From positions 6,250 to 14,352 of the forward strand of contig JALHLM010000093.1 of assembly GCA_022844585.1 (NCBI GenBank): a DNA stretch of 8,103 nt, in the 5' to 3' direction. The translations under genes and the position numbers were made by a program. The notes under the pieces were generated by a model. The model saw nothing but the letters and a program-made list of their open reading frames with translations, had not been told where the DNA came from and ran no database searches. Below are positions 6,305 to 8,103 of this stretch, piece after piece. Source of the stretch: Pirellulales bacterium. Lineage in GTDB: Bacteria; Planctomycetota; Planctomycetia; Pirellulales; JALHLM01. Numbering within the stretch: the first letter of the stretch is position 1; each line of letters starts with the position of its first letter.

Positions 6305-6760
6305 ATGCGTACTCGCCAACCCTCGCGCCGCCGCAATCGCGCCGGCTTCACCTTGATGGAAGTCTTGCTCGTGCTGGTGATCCTGGTGATCATCGGCTCG
6401 TTCGTGGGCATCGCCATCCGCAACGCCCAGGGCCAGGCGAACGTCAACGCCGCCCGGGCGCAGATCGAGCAACTCGAACAGCCGCTCGAGATGTATCACC
6501 TGAACATCAATTCGTATCCCACGACGTCGCAAGGACTGGCGGCGCTGGAGTCCGCCCCCGGCGACCTCGCCAACGCCGCGAAGTGGCAAGGGCCGTATCT
6601 CGACAAGGCGGTCCCGCTCGATCCGTGGGACAACCAGTATCAGTACATGTCGCCCGGCAACCGCAACCCGGATTCGTTCGACATCTGGAGCTTCGGCCCC
6701 GACGGCGTCGACAACTCCGCCGACGACATCGGCAACTGGCCCGCGGAATCCGCGGGCTAA
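6305..6760 (+). CDS. gspG: Type II secretion system major pseudopilin GspG
   Basis: The 151-residue major subunit of the periplasmic pseudopilus is made as a prepilin and cleaved and N-methylated by prepilin peptidase. The leader is basic (MRTRQPSRRRNRAG), with the cleavage site G14/F15 in AGFTLMEVLL and the conserved glutamate at mature position 5 (E19). A long hydrophobic helix follows (LLVLVILVIIGSFVG). The GspG hallmarks are clear: Y-P-T-T-S-Q-G-L-A-A-L (71-81), LDPWDNQYQYMSPG (105-118), then FDIWSFGPDGVDNSADDIGNW (125-145). That last acidic loop corresponds to the calcium-binding region known in GspG of other bacteria. Length is normal. It follows gspF at 106 bases with an inverted repeat between, and has a good Shine-Dalgarno. 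A strong GC hairpin covers its last codons. Cleavage and calcium binding are inferred from the family. Confidence 0.96.
   Translation: MRTRQPSRRRNRAGFTLMEVLLVLVILVIIGSFVGIAIRNAQGQANVNAARAQIEQLEQPLEMYHLNINSYPTTSQGLAALESAPGDLANAAKWQGPYLDKAVPLDPWDNQYQYMSPGNRNPDSFDIWSFGPDGVDNSADDIGNWPAESAG
6739..6757. repeat. Perfect 8-bp GC hairpin abutting the gspG stop codon
   Basis: GCCCGCGG (6739-6746) and CCGCGGGC (6750-6757) pair perfectly around the 3-base loop AAT, ending directly before the TAA stop at 6758-6760. The DNA contains two CCGCGG sites. The following bases are AAAGGAAAACGC with no T-tract, so it is not a standard terminator. A 3'-end-protecting hairpin for gspG mRNA is possible. Confidence 0.65.
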
Positions 6761-6782
6761 AGGAAAACGCAGAGTTGCTGAG

Positions 6783-6925
6783 GGGAATGACGAATTTCGA
6801 AATCCGAATGACGAAAGAAGCTCGAATGTCGAATGACTGAATGGACTACGGACAAGCCAGCGATCATTCGACATTCAGTCATTCGTCATTGATTCGACAT
6901 TCGGATTTCGAAATTCGTCATTCTC
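6783..6925. repeat. Intergenic inverted repeat between gspG and gspH (GAATGAC-word family)
   Basis: The outer arms at 6785-6810 and 6898-6923 are a perfect 26-base inverted match centred on TTTCGAAA-type sequence, extending to 30 of 31 on the inner side. A second inner pair, CGAATGACTGAATG (6830-6843) with CATTCAGTCATTCG (6872-6885), is also perfect. The heptamer GAATGAC, or its variant GAATGTC, recurs at 6785, 6806, 6824 and 6831. The element takes up most of the 199-base gap and contains no ORF of its own. Confidence 0.85.
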
Positions 6926-6959
6926 GCTCAGCGGTTCAATACGAATTGCACTGCTTATC

Positions 6960-7610
6960 ATGTTCTCCTATCGCCAACCGAAACGCCGGTCCGGCTTGAC
7001 CCTCATGGAGGTCTTGCTCGTGCTCGCGTTGTTGGTGGCGATGGGGGCGATGGTCTGGCCGAGCTTGCAACGGCCGTTCGCGGCGGAGCGTTTGCGCCGC
7101 GCGGGCGATCAAGTCCGCGCCCATTGGAGCCGCGCGCGGAATCGCGCCATCGATTCCGGCGAGGTCTATTCCTTCCGCTGCCAGTTGCAGGGAAGCCGGT
7201 ATCTGATCGAGCGTTATGCCGGGCTCGATATCGACCAAGCGGTGACGTCCACTGGCTTCGCGGCGACCGCATCGGATAACTCGACGCCCGGCAAGCCGGC
7301 GCTGTCGATCGACAAGACGCTGCCGGCTGGCGTGACGATGTCGGACCTACAAACCGAGCAAGACGCCCGCACCTCCAGTCAGGCGATGGAGTTCGGCAAC
7401 GAGGATCCCAGCCAATCGCGCGACGAAACCTGGTCGACTCCCGTCCTCTTCTTTCCCGATGGAACCTCGACTTCGGCGGAGTTGACGCTCACCAACCAGT
7501 ACGGCGCTACGGTCTTGATCTCGTTACGCGGACTGACCGGCGGATCGCGGCTTGGCGAAGTCACCGCCGATGAAACCAACGCGGCGCCGGTGCTGGAGAA
7601 ATCGCCATGA
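6960..7610 (+). CDS. gspH: Type II secretion minor pseudopilin, GspH/FimT family
   Basis: This 216-residue prepilin has a short basic leader (MFSYRQPKRRSG), cleavage expected at G12/L13 in SGLTLMEVLLVLALL, and E17 at mature position 5. Leucine replaces the more usual phenylalanine at mature position 1, which the peptidase tolerates in other pseudopilins. After the hydrophobic helix comes a variable region (about 70-155). The C-terminal part (STPVLFFPDGTSTSAELTLT, then VLISLRGLTGGSRLGEV) matches the beta-strand pattern of the GspH/FimT domain. GspH is a minor pseudopilin of the tip complex. The start ATG 6960 has no Shine-Dalgarno and follows a 199-base gap filled by an inverted repeat. Its stop overlaps the gspI start (ATGA at 7607-7610), so the two are translationally coupled. 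Family call is strong; assignment as GspH rests on order and C-terminal pattern. Confidence 0.87.
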   Translation: MFSYRQPKRRSGLTLMEVLLVLALLVAMGAMVWPSLQRPFAAERLRRAGDQVRAHWSRARNRAIDSGEVYSFRCQLQGSRYLIERYAGLDIDQAVTSTGFAATASDNSTPGKPALSIDKTLPAGVTMSDLQTEQDARTSSQAMEFGNEDPSQSRDETWSTPVLFFPDGTSTSAELTLTNQYGATVLISLRGLTGGSRLGEVTADETNAAPVLEKSP

Positions 7611-8103
7611 AGCGCCGGCGCAAAGGCTTCTCGCTGATGGAGGTGATCCTCTCGATCGCCATCCTGGCGTCGGCCACGGTGCTGCTGGGCGAGCTCACAC
7701 GGTTCGGCATGCGCAACGCCCGCATCGCCCGCGACTTGACGCAAGCCCAACTCCTGTGCGAAAGCAAACTCAACGAGCTCGTGTCGGGCCTGACGCCCGC
7801 AGAAAACGTCAGCGGAGCCACGTTCGACACAACCTACGATCCGGATCAGGCGTGGCTCTATTCCATCGAAACGAGCGAAATCGACGCCAATACCGGACTC
7901 GCCACCGTTACTGTCACGGTGAATCAGAACCTGCAGGCCAGCCAGCGCCCCGTGCAATTCGCCCTCACCCGCTGGATGATGCCTCCGGCGAGCACCACGG
8001 CGGAATCCGAGGAATCATCCACCGCCGACAGCGCCAATTCGAGCAGTTCCTCAAGCTCGGGCAGCAACGCAGCGTCAGGCAGTTCATCGACCGGAAGTAG
8101 TCC
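7607..8103 (+). CDS. gspI: Type II secretion minor pseudopilin, GspI-like, with Ser-rich tail (cut by right edge)
   Basis: The frame starts at ATG 7607, inside the gspH stop (ATGA), and stays open for 165 codons to the window end, so the C-terminus is missing. The prepilin leader MKRRRKG is cleaved at G7/F8 in KGFSLMEVILSIAIL, with E12 at mature position 5. Residues 31-61 (TRFGMRNARIARDLTQAQLL, then CESKLNELVSG) follow the GspI pattern, in which the helix carries an A-x-x-L-A/C-x-x-K-x-x-E motif. A beta-rich core with VTVTVNQ and FALTRWM ends near residue 126. From about 127 the sequence becomes Ser/Thr/Glu-rich (PPASTTAESEESSTADSANS, then a run of seven serines), a low-complexity extension not expected in a short GspI. 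The extension may be a lineage-specific linker. Minor pseudopilin of the tip complex with GspH. Confidence 0.85.
   Translation, partial: MKRRRKGFSLMEVILSIAILASATVLLGELTRFGMRNARIARDLTQAQLLCESKLNELVSGLTPAENVSGATFDTTYDPDQAWLYSIETSEIDANTGLATVTVTVNQNLQASQRPVQFALTRWMMPPASTTAESEESSTADSANSSSSSSSGSNAASGSSSTGSS

Noticed and set aside
6739..6770. gspG hairpin as a rho-independent terminator
   Set aside because: No T-tract follows the stem on the plus strand; the next bases are AAAGGAAAACGC, and gspH-gspI continue the operon.

Overview
The window looks like GC-rich chromosomal DNA from a planctomycete, probably Pirellulales-like. This is inferred from the style of the proteins: secreted EF-hand and glycine-rich proteins, a HEAT-type protein and a Spy-like protein beside a compact type II secretion (T2SS) locus. 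No rRNA or other taxonomic marker is present, so the placement is a judgement.

Left part (1-1709, minus strand): two genes read leftwards as a likely operon. The first is a secreted acidic/glycine-rich protein with five EF-hand loops (1709-309). Five bases later comes the start of a secreted HEAT-repeat-type protein that runs off the left edge (303-1). A 249-bp divergent promoter region (1710-1958) separates them from a plus-strand gene for an exported Spy/CpxP-like helical protein with glycine-rich ends (1959-2777). That gene is followed by a strong hairpin terminator (2842-2890).

Middle (2778-3190): a gene-free stretch holding the terminator, a 136-bp inverted-repeat element (2918-3053) and a probable promoter (TATACT at 3137-3142).

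Right part (3191-8103, plus strand): a T2SS operon in the order gspE (assembly ATPase), gspF (inner-membrane platform), gspG (major pseudopilin), gspH and gspI (minor pseudopilins; gspI is cut by the right edge). GspE powers the platform GspF, which assembles GspG subunits into a periplasmic pseudopilus. GspH and GspI belong to the initiating tip complex. gspH and gspI overlap by ATGA, whereas each of the three earlier junctions is filled by a long inverted repeat.

The most unusual signal is this set of intergenic inverted repeats. Their arms are built from iterated 7- to 9-base words. Two of them, flanking gspF, are clearly the same family. A separate, very stable GC hairpin abuts the gspG stop codon. 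Together these could be a mobile or repeat family, an RNA-level device setting the stoichiometry of the secretion genes, or both.
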